Source: Hydrangea macrophylla
Lineage: Eukaryota; Streptophyta; Magnoliopsida; Cornales; Hydrangeaceae
Direction: 5' to 3'
Assembly (NCBI GenBank): GCA_033977485.1
Contig: CM066983.1
Coordinates: 105,833,080-105,897,079 of the forward strand
Length of the DNA stretch: 64,000 nt
Positions 47,401 to 58,140 of this stretch are shown piece after piece. The notes under the pieces are model-generated. The model did not search any database, had not been told where the DNA came from, and saw only the letters and a program-made list of their open reading frames with translations. Numbering within the stretch: the stretch's first letter is position 1; each line of letters begins with the position of its first letter. A program made the translations under genes and the position numbers.

Positions 47401-48151
47401 CGTGAGGTGAGTGTCCTAATCCCAAAATTTGATGTGTAATGTGATTTATTGCTATTAAATGCTTTACATGCTTAATTGTGATTAAGTAAAAAAGCATGTG
47501 GTTAATTAGCAGTTAACATGTTTGAAATGTTGAATTGCCAAATTGATATGTTGAGTTGCTTATGTTCATATTTGGGTCAAATGATCTCAAGTGATAATTA
47601 TCATGATTTAGTCCATATTTAAGGAACGTTGAATTTCTCAAAGAAAAGGGGACGATGGTGACAACCACAACGAAATGAATTGTCTTTGGTCACGAGTGAA
47701 TGAATGTGAATTCGCTACATGCGACAGTAAAAGTGAGAAAGACCCAGAATCAGGGGTTCAGAACGATGGTGATTGATTACTTGACACGCCGATGACCATT
47801 TATTGTTGTGAATGCATAATTGGTGTTTATGATTCATTGAATACTCCAATTGCATGATTAGTTATACTCTCTGGGCGAAAGTGTCACACCCCAACCCGCC
47901 CTGATGGTTTAGGACACGTGTAACAAGAATATACGCACCCAAAATACAGTAATAAGCATTAAACCATGCTAGTTATTAAGAAAGAACATGAATTAAACCA
48001 GCAGAAAAGACCTTGCTGTGACAAAACAGCCACAAGGGCAAAATGATCATTTAGAAAATGTAATACCCTGTATTTTGGTATTTTAATAAGACCCGGTATT
48101 TCATTTCTATATTCGTATAAACTTTCTCTTCCTTTTGGTGAATTTGGATAC

Positions 48152-48311
48152 CAATCGATTGACATATTCCCAATCGATTGACACTTTTCAGATACCAATC
48201 GATTGCCATATTCTCAATCGATTGCCATTCATCCCAATCGATTGACATTATTCCAATCGATTGACAACAAATATCTGTTCCCAATCGATTGACTTGTGTC
48301 CCAATCGATTG
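48152..48311. repeat. CAATCGATTG cluster A (upstream of TATA)
   Basis: Eight copies of the palindrome CAATCGATTG lie in 160 bp, mostly followed by ACAT or CCAT, 65-225 bp upstream of the TATA box. Spacing is irregular (about 15-30 bp). Confidence 0.95.
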
Positions 48312-48375
48312 GTATAAAGCTGAGAAATGTTTTCTTCTTTCCTTCAGCTTTAAACGCGTGGCACTCCCTTATGCC

Positions 48376-48383
48376 TATATATA
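48376..48383 (+). promoter_or_regulatory. TATA box of element 2 5' LTR
   Basis: CCTATATATACTCGTCC, with transcription expected to start around 48405-48420. It follows cluster A. Confidence 0.7.
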
Positions 48384-48660
48384 CTCGTCCATTTGTGGCC
48401 TTGGGTCACTTTGGCAGCTTGAGAGAGAGATATATATACCTCTTGTGAGATATATACACATACATATATATATATCTCTATATCTACATATATATATACA
48501 CACCCTCACACACACTCACTGCCGTGGCAGCTGGGAGGAACGAGAAGAAGCAGAAAGAAGAAGAAAGAAGAAGGAAGAGACAGAGAGAGGGCTGGACAGA
48601 GAAGAGGAGAAAGAGAGAAAGAGTTTGAAGGTTTCAAGCCTTAAACACACCCAAACGCAC

Positions 48661-48680
48661 CCTAGGTGAGTTCTAACTCA
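48661..48680 (+). promoter_or_regulatory. Donor-like inverted repeat GTGAGT...AACTCAC
   Basis: CCTAGGTGAGTTCTAACTCA then CTTGG can act as a 5' splice donor (AG/GTGAGT) and can fold. It lies about 250 nt after the likely start site. An acceptor-like TTTCCTTTGCAG is at 50395-50406. Confidence 0.5.
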
Positions 48681-48795
48681 CTTGGTCTCTTTATGTGATG
48701 TTTATGCAAGTTATTACGATGTTTAGATGGGTTAAATGCATGTAGTGCACGTTTATATATGCTGTTTTTACAATCTGCTGGAGAAGACGTAGTTC

Positions 48796-48951
48796 TAATC
48801 GATTGACATAAATCTCAATCGATTGACATCAGTCGTATCCCAATCGATTGGATAGGATTCCAATCGATTGACATTCCAATCGATTGCCATGTTTTCAATC
48901 GATTGACATAACTTTTGTTCCAATCGATTGAACTTTTGTTCCAATCGATTG
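48796..48951. repeat. CAATCGATTG cluster B (in the leader)
   Basis: Eight further copies (the first mutated to TAATCGATTG in this LTR only) lie within 156 bp, downstream of the likely transcription start. This is the same distance from the LTR 3' end as the CG-palindrome blocks of element 1 and LTR-D. Confidence 0.95.
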
Positions 48952-49254
48952 ACATGATCAGTACATGGTTTCCTTTGCTTGTTTATTATATAAGAGGTTT
49001 AGTTGTTCGATTTCTGATTCGGGAATTCCATTATGCGATTATGGGGTAGACAGGAGTAATGTGACACCAAAGATTTATGGATAATGAATAAAAAGTAATA
49101 TGAAGACGTGGGTTGACGTGTTGTTTCTGATATGAGTTCGATATCCGTTTCTTTTAATCAGAGTAGTCAGGCCACATTGGGAATTGTCATGTGTCGATGT
49201 TAGAATGGAACGTAAGTAGGTTTGGTAAGTTATGGGAATGGTACGTGGATGGAT

Positions 49255-49580
49255 GATTGGTCATGATATGCTCTTAAAAGCGGTGAGCTGTGCATATGCT
49301 CTTAAAAGCGGTGAGCTGGACCAAGAAGTCATAAGATAGACTGGATGATCTATGATATGCTCTTAAAAGCGGTGAACATGACCATTGTTCTTAAAAGCGG
49401 TGAGCTGGGATCACTAGTAGATGACGTTGAGTCGTGGCAATAAGATTGATATGCCTTGTTCGAAACGTTATATCCCTGAAATGCGGTGAACAGGACCATT
49501 GTTCTTAAAAGCTGGGGACAGACTGACGTGGAGTCCATGACATGCGGTGAGCAGGACCATTGCTCTTAAAAGCGATGGAC
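49255..49580 (+). repeat. Element 2 5' LTR minisatellite, GCTCTTAAAAGCGGTGAGC
   Basis: About eight imperfect units of GCTCTTAAAAGCGGTGAGC and GTGAACAGGACCATTGTTC. GCTC/GAGC or GTTC/GAAC arms can pair. It sits in the same slot as the unrelated arrays of element 1 and LTR-D. Confidence 0.85.
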
Positions 49581-49789
49581 AGAATAAGGGTGTATCCCTA
49601 GAGTTAAACGATTGAGTCTGTTCATGGAGATCAGAATATGTTGAGTTCGGTATTTGAGTAACAAGACGATAAGGGTCGGTTTACAAGAATGAATAGAAGA
49701 ACAAGATAAGGTTATTTTATAATAAGATGTTAACTCGTGTTTTTATGAGCTTGTGTTTACTTCAGATAACTGGTACCTCGTTAGTTTAT

Positions 49790-49848
49790 GCTCACTCAGC
49801 TCTCAGTAAGCTGACGGCCTTTTATTGCCTGGACATTCCCCGTCCAGA
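49790..49848 (+). other. Two-stem leader module, element 2 5' LTR
   Basis: CTCACTCAGCTCTCAGTAAG then CTGACGG forms a CAGCT/AGCTG stem. It is followed by CTGGACATTCCCCGTCCAG with a perfect CTGGAC/GTCCAG stem. Order and stems match element 1, the 1.9-kb solo LTR and LTR-D although loops differ. Confidence 0.55.
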
Positions 49849-50250
49849 ATATCCTGCCCCTTATTCTGCAGGTAAGGACCAGTACACTGATGACTATTAT
49901 CCAGAGGAGGGCCCCACCGATGACAGTGACGCCAGGAAGGACTATCCTTATGCCAGTTGAAGGCTGAAGATGTTATGATTAGATTTAATTTCAGTTGTTC
50001 TGTTAATCTTTTGTTAACGGGTACTTGGGCATTTGTTGTCTTCAGACCTGTTGTGATCCTGTGGACCATACTCTGATACTTTGTAATAGTTAGCACTGTG
50101 TGCTATTTTCAGTTGATTACTGTTGCTTTTCTTTTGGACTAGTACTGCGTGGTGTGGATTATTAGTGACTTTCACCTGTCATTCCTTATGGACCCATAAA
50201 GGAAATTTATTTTTCTCTATTTATGCTGCTCCAGGACGTGACAGGATTTT

Positions 50251-50263
50251 TGGTATCAGAGCC
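50251..50263 (+). promoter_or_regulatory. Primer-binding site of element 2, tRNA-iMet
   Basis: TGGTATCAGAGCC begins eight bases after the LTR, complementary to initiator tRNA-Met. Confidence 0.96.
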
Positions 50264-50412
50264 TGAGTTTGGTACTCTAGGGGGGTGATACTGTTGTTCA
50301 CCGATCATTCCACACCATCTGGTCCTAGTGTTGTTAAGATTCTTTGAGATGAGATATGAGTATAAGATAAGTTCGTCTTCCTGACGATAGATAGTTTCCT
50401 TTGCAGGATAGC

Positions 50413-50766
50413 ATGGATCCGGAGTTTCACCTGTTTGTTACCGATGCTTATGGAGGACATATTATCCATGGAGATACCGTGGAGCCAGCTGACCCAGATT
50501 TTTATCGTGAGCGTGTGTGCCAGATAGCTAGTCGACATTTAGAGGAGGACATGTGGAGAGCACTTTATGTGACCGGGAGTACTCACCCGACACAGATGCG
50601 CATGGATGCTTACCACTTAGCGAGAGTTGGCAGAGACATTTGCCAGGAGATGTTGCGACTAGTTTTGAGTAAACCAGAGATGGATGAGATTGAGTTGAGA
50701 GCCATTGTAGCCGGTCCACCAGAGCCCGTAGTTGCACCAGCAGGATCAGATGCTGACGACTTTTGA
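50413..50766 (+). CDS. Element 2 pre-gag ORF (extra 117-aa protein)
   Basis: An intact ORF of 117 codons lies between the PBS and gag. I start it at the ATG (50413) that aligns with element 1, not at upstream TTG. It reads MDPEFHLFVTDAYGGHIIHG, then YRERVCQIASRHLEEDMW, and ends PPEPVVAPAGSDADDF. It is acidic, without signal peptide or membrane segment, and no known domain is recognised. The acceptor-like TTTCCTTTGCAG ends 7 bases before the ATG, so it could be the first coding exon after a leader intron. The shared start, RER, D-x-W and PPxxVV/acidic tail with the element 1 ORF argue for a conserved product. Confidence 0.7.
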   Translation: MDPEFHLFVTDAYGGHIIHGDTVEPADPDFYRERVCQIASRHLEEDMWRALYVTGSTHPTQMRMDAYHLARVGRDICQEMLRLVLSKPEMDEIELRAIVAGPPEPVVAPAGSDADDF

Positions 50767-51122
50767 GTCAGGATCGGCAGAGTGTAGATTTTGTTAGTTT
50801 ATATTAGGACATGTTGTCCACTAGATTTTTGGGAGCTTGAGAGATAGCTATTGACCATAGCTTTGTATAGTATTAGCTGACTTTAGTTGTTGTAACTCTT
50901 GTCCCATATGGTACACGGTTTGACTAGTGTGTACTATACGGTACATCTTTTGATATATATATATACGAGCAGTACTTTTGGTTATTGTTGGATTATTGCG
51001 TTGTGCTGTGTTGTTTAGTAGAATTGTTAGTCTAGCTGTTTCTTATTCTATCTTGAGTTCGTTTCTACGAGAAGAATTTCAGCTGATCCATATGTCGTTT
51101 GTAGGCGATACTCGTTATCATC

Positions 51123-54100
51123 ATGGTAGGACCCTTGAGAAATCACCAAGCGCGTAATGGAGCACCTATTCCGGAAGGGATGGATCCGACGGGAATTTTC
51201 GAAGCATTTATGCAGAGGATGGAGCATGTGGGAGATACATATAATCACTCCACCCACCAGAGACCTTTTGTACCCCCGCCACCAAGACAGACTGGAGATA
51301 AGCTGTTAGCAAATTTTCGTGGGCTACGTCCCGAAAAGTTTGATGGACTAACAGAACCATGGAAGGCAGAGCAATGGATAAGAGAGATGGAGTTAATATT
51401 TGGAGCATTGGAATGCAATGAACAAGAGAAACGTCGCCTTGCTACGTTTCAGCTTACCTATGCCGCCGCAGATTGGTGGGAAGCTGAGCAAGCCACTGTT
51501 GGGATCGATGCCGCTAGAGCTATGCCATGGGAGACATTCAAAGGCAGATTTTTGGAGAAGTATTTTCCAGAAGATGAGAGAGATCAACAGGAAATGAACT
51601 TTCTCAATTTGATCCAAGGAGGATGGAATGTACGAGAATACACAACACAGTTCGAGCGTTTATCCAGATTTGCTCAGCACATGATAGACACGCCGCAAAA
51701 GAAGGTTAAGAGATTTCACCAAGGACTGAACCCCCACCTCAGACATATGATGGTTGGTCATCTGAACCAGTCGTATGAGGAAATTGTTAGATTTGCTACA
51801 GGATTAGAAAAGGATGCTAATCCAGTACAGCAACCCCAGACAAATCGACCTCAGTCGTCACGAGGGTTTCAACAGAGGAATTTCCATAATCGACCACCGA
51901 GAAATACCCAAGGATGGAGACCTCAGGAAAATTTTCAAGGAAACAAGAGAATCTGGGAAGGAACCAGGAAACCACAGCAGAGTTATAATCGACCTCAACA
52001 ATATCGCCAGCAGGGGTCACAGCCACAGGCATTACTAACAGCCCCACCCAGCAATAGTGGAGGATGTTTTAACTGTGGAAAGCCAGGACATATTGCAAGG
52101 AACTGCACAGCCCATAGATCTAATCGCAGGCCAGATATCGTCTGTCGCAACTGCAACAAACCAGGGCACTTGAGCAAGGATTGTCGTGCGCCACAAGGAG
52201 GATACTACGGAGCACCAGTACAAGGAATTCAAGGACCTCCTGATCAGACGAGAATGAATGCTATTATTCCGGAAGGAGCAGGCTTTAATGCTGATGAGCA
52301 GCAACATTTGGAAGGTACACTTGTACTCTTTCATAGTCCAGTTAAAGCTTTATTTGATACTGGAGCCGCACGTTCTTTTATTGCTGTTAAGATTGTGCGT
52401 CAATTGGGTTTAGAACCCCAGACACTTGAGTCAACACTGAATGCTGTGTCACCATTAGGAGTGACAGTTAAGTTGAGTAAAGTGTGTAAAGATTGCCCTT
52501 TGACTTTGGGAGATAGGAATCTGCTAGCAGACTTAGTCGTTCTGTCGATGTCAGAATTTGATGTTATCCTAGGGATGGATTGGTTAACTAAGTACAGTGC
52601 CAATTTGGATTGCCCTACTAGGACGATTGTATTTCCAATACAAGGAAAGCCGACGATCAGATTTCATTGTCAACCGACAAGCGACATGTTTCTTACGAGT
52701 AGTTTGGCTACGATCATTAGTACAAGTACGGAGCTTACGATGGATCAAATTCCTATTGTACGAGACTTTCTAGATGTATTTCAGGATATTAAAGGACTTC
52801 CACCGAAAAGAGAAATAGACTTCTGCGTGGAATTAGTACCTGATACATTGCCTATCTCTAAGACTCCATATAGGATGGCACCAACTGAGATGTTGGAATT
52901 GAAGAAGCAAGTTCAAGAACTCGAGGATTTAGGATTTGTTCGACCGAGTACGTCACCTTGGGGAGCACCAGTTCTGTTTGTAAAGAAGAAGGACGGAACA
53001 CTTCGACTCTGTATAGACTACAGAGAGTTGAACAAGGTTACGATTAAGAATAGATATCCGTTACCTCGGATAGATGATCTATTCGACCAGTTACAAGGAT
53101 CTAGGATCTTTTCCAAGATCGATTTGCGTTCAGGATACCACCAATTGTTAGTTCGACCAGAGGATGTATCGAAGACTGCATTCAGGACAAGATACGGGCA
53201 TTACGAGTTTTTAGTTATGCCTTTTGGATTGACGAATGCGCCAGCAGTATTTATGGACTTGATGAATAGAGTATTCAGACTATATCTGGATAAGTTCATT
53301 ATTGTGTTCATTGATGATATACTGATCTACTCAAAGACAGAAGAGGATCACAAGGAGCATTTACAAGTTGCCTTGCAAACACTTCGAGATAGCAAGTTGT
53401 ATGCAAAGTTCAGCAAGTGTGAGTTTTGGCTACAAGAAGTCAAATTCTTGGGACACGTTATATTTCAGGAAGGTATTTCGGTAGACTCATCTAAGATTGA
53501 TGCAGTCTTAAGCTGGAACAGACCGACGAATGCGACCGAAGTCAGAAGTTTTCTGGGTTTAGCAGGATATTACAGAAGATTCGTAGAAGGATTTTCCAAG
53601 ATAGCAGGACCCTTGACGAATTTAACAAGGAAAGAGACGAAGTATGAATGGACAGACAAGCATGAGGGTGCATTTCAGGAGTTAAAAGAAAGATTGACTT
53701 CTGCACCAGTACTCGCATTACCTCAGAGTGGAGAAAAGTATGTGATCTACAGTGATGCATCGCACCAAGGACTTGGATGTGTGCTTATGCAAGATGGGAA
53801 TGTTATCGCATATGGATCAAGACAATTGAAGGTACACGAGAAGAATTATCCGACGCATGATCTGGAATTAGCAGCAATAGTGTTTGCATTGAAAATTTGG
53901 AGACACTATCTCTATGGAGAAAAGTTTGACTTATTTTCCGATCATAAGAGTCTGAAGTATTTGTTCTCTCAAAAGGAGTTGAATATGCGACAGCGGAGAT
54001 GGATGGAGTTACTCAAAGACTATGACTTTTCTTTGCAATACCATCCCGGCAAAGCAAACGTAGTAGCAGATGCTTTAAGCCGTAAACCTCGATTAGTGAT

Positions 54101-54344
54101 CGCTGCATTACTAATTAGAGAATGGAGAGCATTGGAAGAAATTGCTGAATTTGATCTTCAGCCAGTGGAGCCAATGAAAGGACAACATTTTGGATGTCTG
54201 ATGGTACAACCGACTTTAATCAGTCGTATCATAGAGGCTCAACAGACAACAGACAACAGAAGATTTGAAGTTATGGTTTGCCAAGATGTCAGCCAAGGAA
54301 CCAGAAGTCTGGAGTATAAGTACAGACGGAGCCTTACGATGTAA
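51123..54344 (+). CDS. Element 2 gag-protease-RT-RNase H polyprotein
   Basis: The 1,073-codon ORF has these parts. Retrotransposon gag lies at residues about 65-240 ([19 protein letters not shown], then DWWEAE, then [11 protein letters not shown]). CCHC knuckles are [14 protein letters not shown] (about 314) and [14 protein letters not shown] (about 341). Protease [11 protein letters not shown] is at about 410 and ILGMDWL at about 482. [13 protein letters not shown] is at about 632, [12 protein letters not shown] at about 698 and [10 protein letters not shown] at about 727. RNase [14 protein letters not shown] is at about 875 and [13 protein letters not shown] at about 976. All catalytic motifs are intact. 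It then runs out of frame after the 7-bp repeat at 54240-54260, and the last ~28 residues are off-frame. Integrase continues in the next frame. Confidence 0.95.
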   Translation: MVGPLRNHQARNGAPIPEGMDPTGIFEAFMQRMEHVGDTYNHSTHQRPFVPPPPRQTGDKLLANFRGLRPEKFDGLTEPWKAEQWIREMELIFGALECNEQEKRRLATFQLTYAAADWWEAEQATVGIDAARAMPWETFKGRFLEKYFPEDERDQQEMNFLNLIQGGWNVREYTTQFERLSRFAQHMIDTPQKKVKRFHQGLNPHLRHMMVGHLNQSYEEIVRFATGLEKDANPVQQPQTNRPQSSRGFQQRNFHNRPPRNTQGWRPQENFQGNKRIWEGTRKPQQSYNRPQQYRQQGSQPQALLTAPPSNSGGCFNCGKPGHIARNCTAHRSNRRPDIVCRNCNKPGHLSKDCRAPQGGYYGAPVQGIQGPPDQTRMNAIIPEGAGFNADEQQHLEGTLVLFHSPVKALFDTGAARSFIAVKIVRQLGLEPQTLESTLNAVSPLGVTVKLSKVCKDCPLTLGDRNLLADLVVLSMSEFDVILGMDWLTKYSANLDCPTRTIVFPIQGKPTIRFHCQPTSDMFLTSSLATIISTSTELTMDQIPIVRDFLDVFQDIKGLPPKREIDFCVELVPDTLPISKTPYRMAPTEMLELKKQVQELEDLGFVRPSTSPWGAPVLFVKKKDGTLRLCIDYRELNKVTIKNRYPLPRIDDLFDQLQGSRIFSKIDLRSGYHQLLVRPEDVSKTAFRTRYGHYEFLVMPFGLTNAPAVFMDLMNRVFRLYLDKFIIVFIDDILIYSKTEEDHKEHLQVALQTLRDSKLYAKFSKCEFWLQEVKFLGHVIFQEGISVDSSKIDAVLSWNRPTNATEVRSFLGLAGYYRRFVEGFSKIAGPLTNLTRKETKYEWTDKHEGAFQELKERLTSAPVLALPQSGEKYVIYSDASHQGLGCVLMQDGNVIAYGSRQLKVHEKNYPTHDLELAAIVFALKIWRHYLYGEKFDLFSDHKSLKYLFSQKELNMRQRRWMELLKDYDFSLQYHPGKANVVADALSRKPRLVIAALLIREWRALEEIAEFDLQPVEPMKGQHFGCLMVQPTLISRIIEAQQTTDNRRFEVMVCQDVSQGTRSLEYKYRRSLTM
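54240..54260 (+). repeat. CAACAGA x3, site of the pol frameshift
   Basis: Three perfect 7-bp copies stand where element 1 has a spacing 7 nt shorter between the same conserved residues. One extra copy shifts the frame by one and explains the break between the two pol ORFs. Confidence 0.8.
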
Positions 54345-55650
54345 AGGTAGACTCTGTGTACCTGACGAAGGAAGTCTTCGAAAAGACATATTGGATGAAG
54401 CTCATAAATCACGGATGACTATTCATCCCGGAAGTACGAAGATGTACAAGGATCTGAAGAGAAATTTTTGGTGGGAAGGAATGAAGAGAGATGTGGCAGA
54501 GTATGTAGCTCAGTGTCTTACTTGTAAACAAGTAAAGGCAGAACATCAGAAACCACCTGGACTTCTACAGCCGTTACCTATTCCTCAATGGAAATGGGAA
54601 CACATAACCATGGATTTTGTGGTAGGATTGCCGAAGTCACAGCAGAATCACGATGCTATATGGGTAATCGTGGATCGACTTACTAAGACGGCACATTTTA
54701 TTGCCTATAGCATGACGTACTCAGTAGAACGTTTGAGCCGAATGTATCTACAACATGTTGTACGATTACATGGAGTGCCTGTATCTATTGTGTCAGACAG
54801 AGATTCGCGCTTTACTGCAGAATTTTGGAAAAGTCTCCAAACAGCGATGGGAACGACATTGAACTTGAGTTCAGCTTTTCATCCTCAGACAGATGGACAG
54901 ACGGAACGAGTTAATCAAGTGATGGAAGATATGTTACGAGCTTGTGTCATTGATTTTGAGAGTTCTTGGGAGATACACTTACCTCTGATTGAGTTCGCCT
55001 ATAATAATAGTTATCATTCGAGCATAGATATGGCACCATTCGAAGCTTTGTACGGAAGACCTTGCCGATCGCCGCTATGTTGGACCGAAGTCGGAGATAG
55101 TCAACTTCTTGGGCCAGAGATGGTACGGGAAACCAGTGAGAAGATTCAAGTCGTACGTGAGAAGATGAAGACAGCCCAGACCAGATACAAGAGTTATGCT
55201 GACAAGCGACGCAAAGACTTGGAGTTTGCCATTGGAGATCACGTATTACTCAAGGTTTCATATGTTCGAGGAATCGTCAGATTTGGTCAGAAAAGGGGCA
55301 AGTTATCGCCACGTTTCATCGGACCATTCGAGATTCTGGAGCGTGTTGGAAAAGTTGCTTATCGCCTTGCGTTGCCACCAAAGATGTCAGGAGTGCACAA
55401 CGTTTTTCACATCAGTATGCTGAGGAAGTGTGTTCACAACCCAGCGCACGAGATCAACTTTGAGGATATCGAAGTCAACAGCAACGTTACGTTCGACGAA
55501 GGACCTGTTCGCATTCTAGATCGAGGAATCAAGAAACTCAGGAACAAGGAGATCCCGTTAGTCAAAATTCAGTGGAAACATCACGATGAAGGAGAAGCTT
55601 CGTGGGAGCTAGAGTCAGAGATGCGCGAGAAGTTTTCGTTTTTATTTTAA
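54265..55650 (+). CDS. Element 2 integrase with chromodomain-like C-terminus (frameshifted from pol)
   Basis: The 461-codon ORF starts formally at 54265 but is normally the pol C-terminus. The HHCC zinc region spans [17 protein letters not shown] (about 46) to CLTCKQVK (about 84). Core: [11 protein letters not shown] (first Asp about 116), IVSDRDSRF (second Asp about 177) and DGQTERVNQ (Glu about 213), a D-35-E spacing. The C-terminal domain includes [20 protein letters not shown] then [17 protein letters not shown]. The tail [20 protein letters not shown] (about 430-450) resembles the Tekay-type chromodomain, which is thought to direct integration to heterochromatin. All key residues are intact. 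Confidence 0.92.
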   Translation: MKLWFAKMSAKEPEVWSISTDGALRCKGRLCVPDEGSLRKDILDEAHKSRMTIHPGSTKMYKDLKRNFWWEGMKRDVAEYVAQCLTCKQVKAEHQKPPGLLQPLPIPQWKWEHITMDFVVGLPKSQQNHDAIWVIVDRLTKTAHFIAYSMTYSVERLSRMYLQHVVRLHGVPVSIVSDRDSRFTAEFWKSLQTAMGTTLNLSSAFHPQTDGQTERVNQVMEDMLRACVIDFESSWEIHLPLIEFAYNNSYHSSIDMAPFEALYGRPCRSPLCWTEVGDSQLLGPEMVRETSEKIQVVREKMKTAQTRYKSYADKRRKDLEFAIGDHVLLKVSYVRGIVRFGQKRGKLSPRFIGPFEILERVGKVAYRLALPPKMSGVHNVFHISMLRKCVHNPAHEINFEDIEVNSNVTFDEGPVRILDRGIKKLRNKEIPLVKIQWKHHDEGEASWELESEMREKFSFLF

Positions 55651-55685
55651 ACCTTGTTGCTTTTGGATTTCGAGGACGAAATCTT

Positions 55686-55703
55686 TTGTTGAGTGGTGGA
55701 TGA
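55686..55703 (+). promoter_or_regulatory. Eroded polypurine tract of element 2
   Basis: The bases before the 3' LTR read GTTGAGTGGTGGATGA. This is purine-rich but broken by several T, unlike the clean AAGGGAGGAAGGG of element 1. The conserved GAGGACGAAAT upstream shows the position is right. Confidence 0.6.
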
Positions 55704-55796
55704 TGTGATACCCTGTATTTTGGTATTTTAATAAGACCCGGTATTTCATTTCTATATTCGTATAAACTTTCTCTTCCTTTTGGTGAATTTGGATAC

Positions 55797-55956
55797 CAAT
55801 CGATTGACATATTCCCAATCGATTGACACTTTTCAGATACCAATCGATTGCCATATTCTCAATCGATTGCCATTCATCCCAATCGATTGACATTATTCCA
55901 ATCGATTGACAACAAATATCTGTTCCCAATCGATTGACTTGTGTCCCAATCGATTG
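55797..55956. repeat. CAATCGATTG cluster A, 3' LTR
   Basis: Eight copies, identical to 48152-48311. Confidence 0.95.
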
Positions 55957-56440
55957 GTATAAAGCTGAGAAATGTTTTCTTCTTTCCTTCAGCTTTAAAC
56001 GCGTGGCACTCCCTTATGCCTATATATACTCGTCCATTTGTGGCCTTGGGTCACTTTGGCAGCTTGAGAGAGAGATATATATACCTCTTGTGAGATATAT
56101 ACACATACATATATATATATCTCTATATCTACATATATATATACACACCCTCACACACACTCACTGCCGTGGCAGCTGGGAGGAACGAGAAGAAGCAGAA
56201 AGAAGAAGAAAGAAGAAGGAAGAGACAGAGAGAGGGCTGGACAGAGAAGAGGAGAAAGAGAGAAAGAGTTTGAAGGTTTCAAGCCTTAAACACACCCAAA
56301 CGCACCCTAGGTGAGTTCTAACTCACTTGGTCTCTTTATGTGATGTTTATGCAAGTTATTACGATGTTTAGATGGGTTAAATGCATGTAGTGCACGTTTA
56401 TATATGCTGTTTTTACAATCTGCTGGAGAAGACGTAGTTC

Positions 56441-56596
56441 CAATCGATTGACATAAATCTCAATCGATTGACATCAGTCGTATCCCAATCGATTGGATAG
56501 GATTCCAATCGATTGACATTCCAATCGATTGCCATGTTTTCAATCGATTGACATAACTTTTGTTCCAATCGATTGAACTTTTGTTCCAATCGATTG
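56441..56596. repeat. CAATCGATTG cluster B, 3' LTR
   Basis: Eight copies; the first keeps CAATCGATTG where the 5' LTR has T. Confidence 0.95.
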
Positions 56597-56899
56597 ACAT
56601 GATCAGTACATGGTTTCCTTTGCTTGTTTATTATATAAGAGGTTTAGTTGTTCGATTTCTGATTCGGGAATTCCATTATGCGATTATGGGGTAGACAGGA
56701 GTAATGTGACACCAAAGATTTATGGATAATGAATAAAAAGTAATATGAAGACGTGGGTTGACGTGTTGTTTCTGATATGAGTTCGATATCCGTTTCTTTT
56801 AATCAGAGTAGTCAGGCCACATTGGGAATTGTCATGTGTCGATGTTAGAATGGAACGTAAGTAGGTTTGGTAAGTTATGGGAATGGTACGTGGATGGAT

Positions 56900-57225
56900 G
56901 ATTGGTCATGATATGCTCTTAAAAGCGGTGAGCTGTGCATATGCTCTTAAAAGCGGTGAGCTGGACCAAGAAGTCATAAGATAGACTGGATGATCTATGA
57001 TATGCTCTTAAAAGCGGTGAACATGACCATTGTTCTTAAAAGCGGTGAGCTGGGATCACTAGTAGATGACGTTGAGTCGTGGCAATAAGATTGATATGCC
57101 TTGTTCGAAACGTTATATCCCTGAAATGCGGTGAACAGGACCATTGTTCTTAAAAGCTGGGGACAGACTGACGTGGAGTCCATGACATGCGGTGAGCAGG
57201 ACCATTGCTCTTAAAAGCGATGGAC
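56900..57225 (+). repeat. Element 2 3' LTR minisatellite
   Basis: Copy of 49255-49580. Confidence 0.85.
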
Positions 57226-58033
57226 AGAATAAGGGTGTATCCCTAGAGTTAAACGATTGAGTCTGTTCATGGAGATCAGAATATGTTGAGTTCGGTATTT
57301 GAGTAACAAGACGATAAGGGTCGGTTTACAAGAATGAATAGAAGAACAAGATAAGGTTATTTTATAATAAGATGTTAACTCGTGTTTTTATGAGCTTGTG
57401 TTTACTTCAGATAACTGGTACCTCGTTAGTTTATGCTCACTCAGCTCTCAGTAAGCTGACGGCCTTTTATTGCCTGGACATTCCCCGTCCAGAATATCCT
57501 GCCCCTTATTCTGCAGGTAAGGACCAGTACACTGATGACTATTATCCAGAGGAGGGCCCCACCGATGACAGTGACGCCAGGAAGGACTATCCTTATGCCA
57601 GTTGAAGGCTGAAGATGTTATGATTAGATTTAATTTCAGTTGTTCTGTTAATCTTTTGTTAACGGGTACTTGGGCATTTGTTGTCTTCAGACCTGTTGTG
57701 ATCCTGTGGACCATACTCTGATACTTTGTAATAGTTAGCACTGTGTGCTATTTTCAGTTGATTACTGTTGCTTTTCTTTTGGACTAGTACTGCGTGGTGT
57801 GGATTATTAGTGACTTTCACCTGTCATTCCTTATGGACCCATAAAGGAAATTTATTTTTCTCTATTTATGCTGCTCCGGGGCGTGACAGAAAAGTATATC
57901 AAATTTTATACCAAAAGATAGATCTTTGAGTCCCGGTTCCAATAAAAAAAAAACGGTGCGCGAATCCGAATTTTCTAGGAAGAGTTATGCACGTTTTCCA
58001 TAAAAGCGGACGTGTTGTGAAAAGTCTAGGCAA

Positions 58034-58140
58034 ATCGATCCGCCCTTAGCCCGAATCGATCCGTACGGCAGTTTTCTCGCAAAAAGTCCCCCAAACATGG
58101 CCATATCGATCTGCCCTTTAACCCGAATCGATCCGGGTCC
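58034..58140. repeat. GAATCGATCCG palindrome-like cluster of LTR-B
   Basis: AAATCGATCCGCCC, GAATCGATCCGTAC, ATATCGATCTGCCC and GAATCGATCCGGGT form two paired sets about 65 bp apart. They lie about 315-425 bp from the LTR-B 3' end, the same slot as GACCGGTC in LTR-C. Confidence 0.75.

Larger units (their letters stand above)
48059..50243 (+). repeat. Element 2 5' LTR
   Basis: TGTAATACCCTG to CCAGGACGTGACA. Differences from the 3' LTR: A versus G at base 4, T versus C at 48796, and two A versus G near the end (CCAGGACG versus CCGGGGCG). All are transitions. The LTR holds two CAATCGATTG clusters, a TATA box, a purine-rich leader, the GTGAGT motif, a minisatellite and the two-stem module. Confidence 0.96.
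48059..57888 (+). mobile_element. Element 2: young full-length Tekay-like Ty3/gypsy retrotransposon
   Basis: This 9,830-bp element has perfect GAAAA duplications (48054-48058, 57889-57893). It runs LTR (48059-50243), iMet PBS, pre-gag ORF, gag-pol, PPT region and LTR (55704-57888). Both LTRs are 2,185 bp; by eye only about four substitutions separate them, so insertion is recent. Gag-pol is intact except for one frameshift at a 7-bp repeat. A chromodomain-like tail supports the Tekay/Del branch. It landed in LTR-B. Confidence 0.96.
55704..57888 (+). repeat. Element 2 3' LTR
   Basis: TGTGATACCCTG to CCGGGGCGTGACA, 2,185 bp. Sub-features sit 7,645 bp downstream of the 5' copies: CAATCGATTG clusters 55797-55956 and 56441-56596, TATA 56021-56028, GTGAGT motif 56306-56325, minisatellite 56900-57225, two-stem module 57435-57493. 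Confidence 0.96.

Noticed and set aside
32470..47881. 32.5-kb and 47-kb LTR fragments as two separate truncated LTRs
   Set aside because: They are complementary parts of one LTR when the MULE-like element with its 9-bp duplication is removed, and the outer flanks GTATG/ATATG agree.
48289..48669. 126-aa plus-strand ORF duplicated at 55934-56314
   Set aside because: The duplication is the LTR pair itself. The reading runs from palindromes through TATA and a GA-rich leader and has no protein-like motif.
48152..48951. CRISPR-like array of CAATCGATTG repeats
   Set aside because: Repeats are 10 bp, irregularly spaced, within LTRs of a plant retrotransposon and without cas genes.
49727..49960. 77-aa plus-strand ORF (also 57372-57605) as a small secreted protein
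   Set aside because: It lies over the structured leader module in both LTRs and is not conserved as protein in element 1 or LTR-D, where only the stems persist.
54240..54344. Programmed ribosomal frameshift in element 2
   Set aside because: The site lies between RNase H and integrase, has no slippery heptamer, and a 7-bp tandem expansion explains it.
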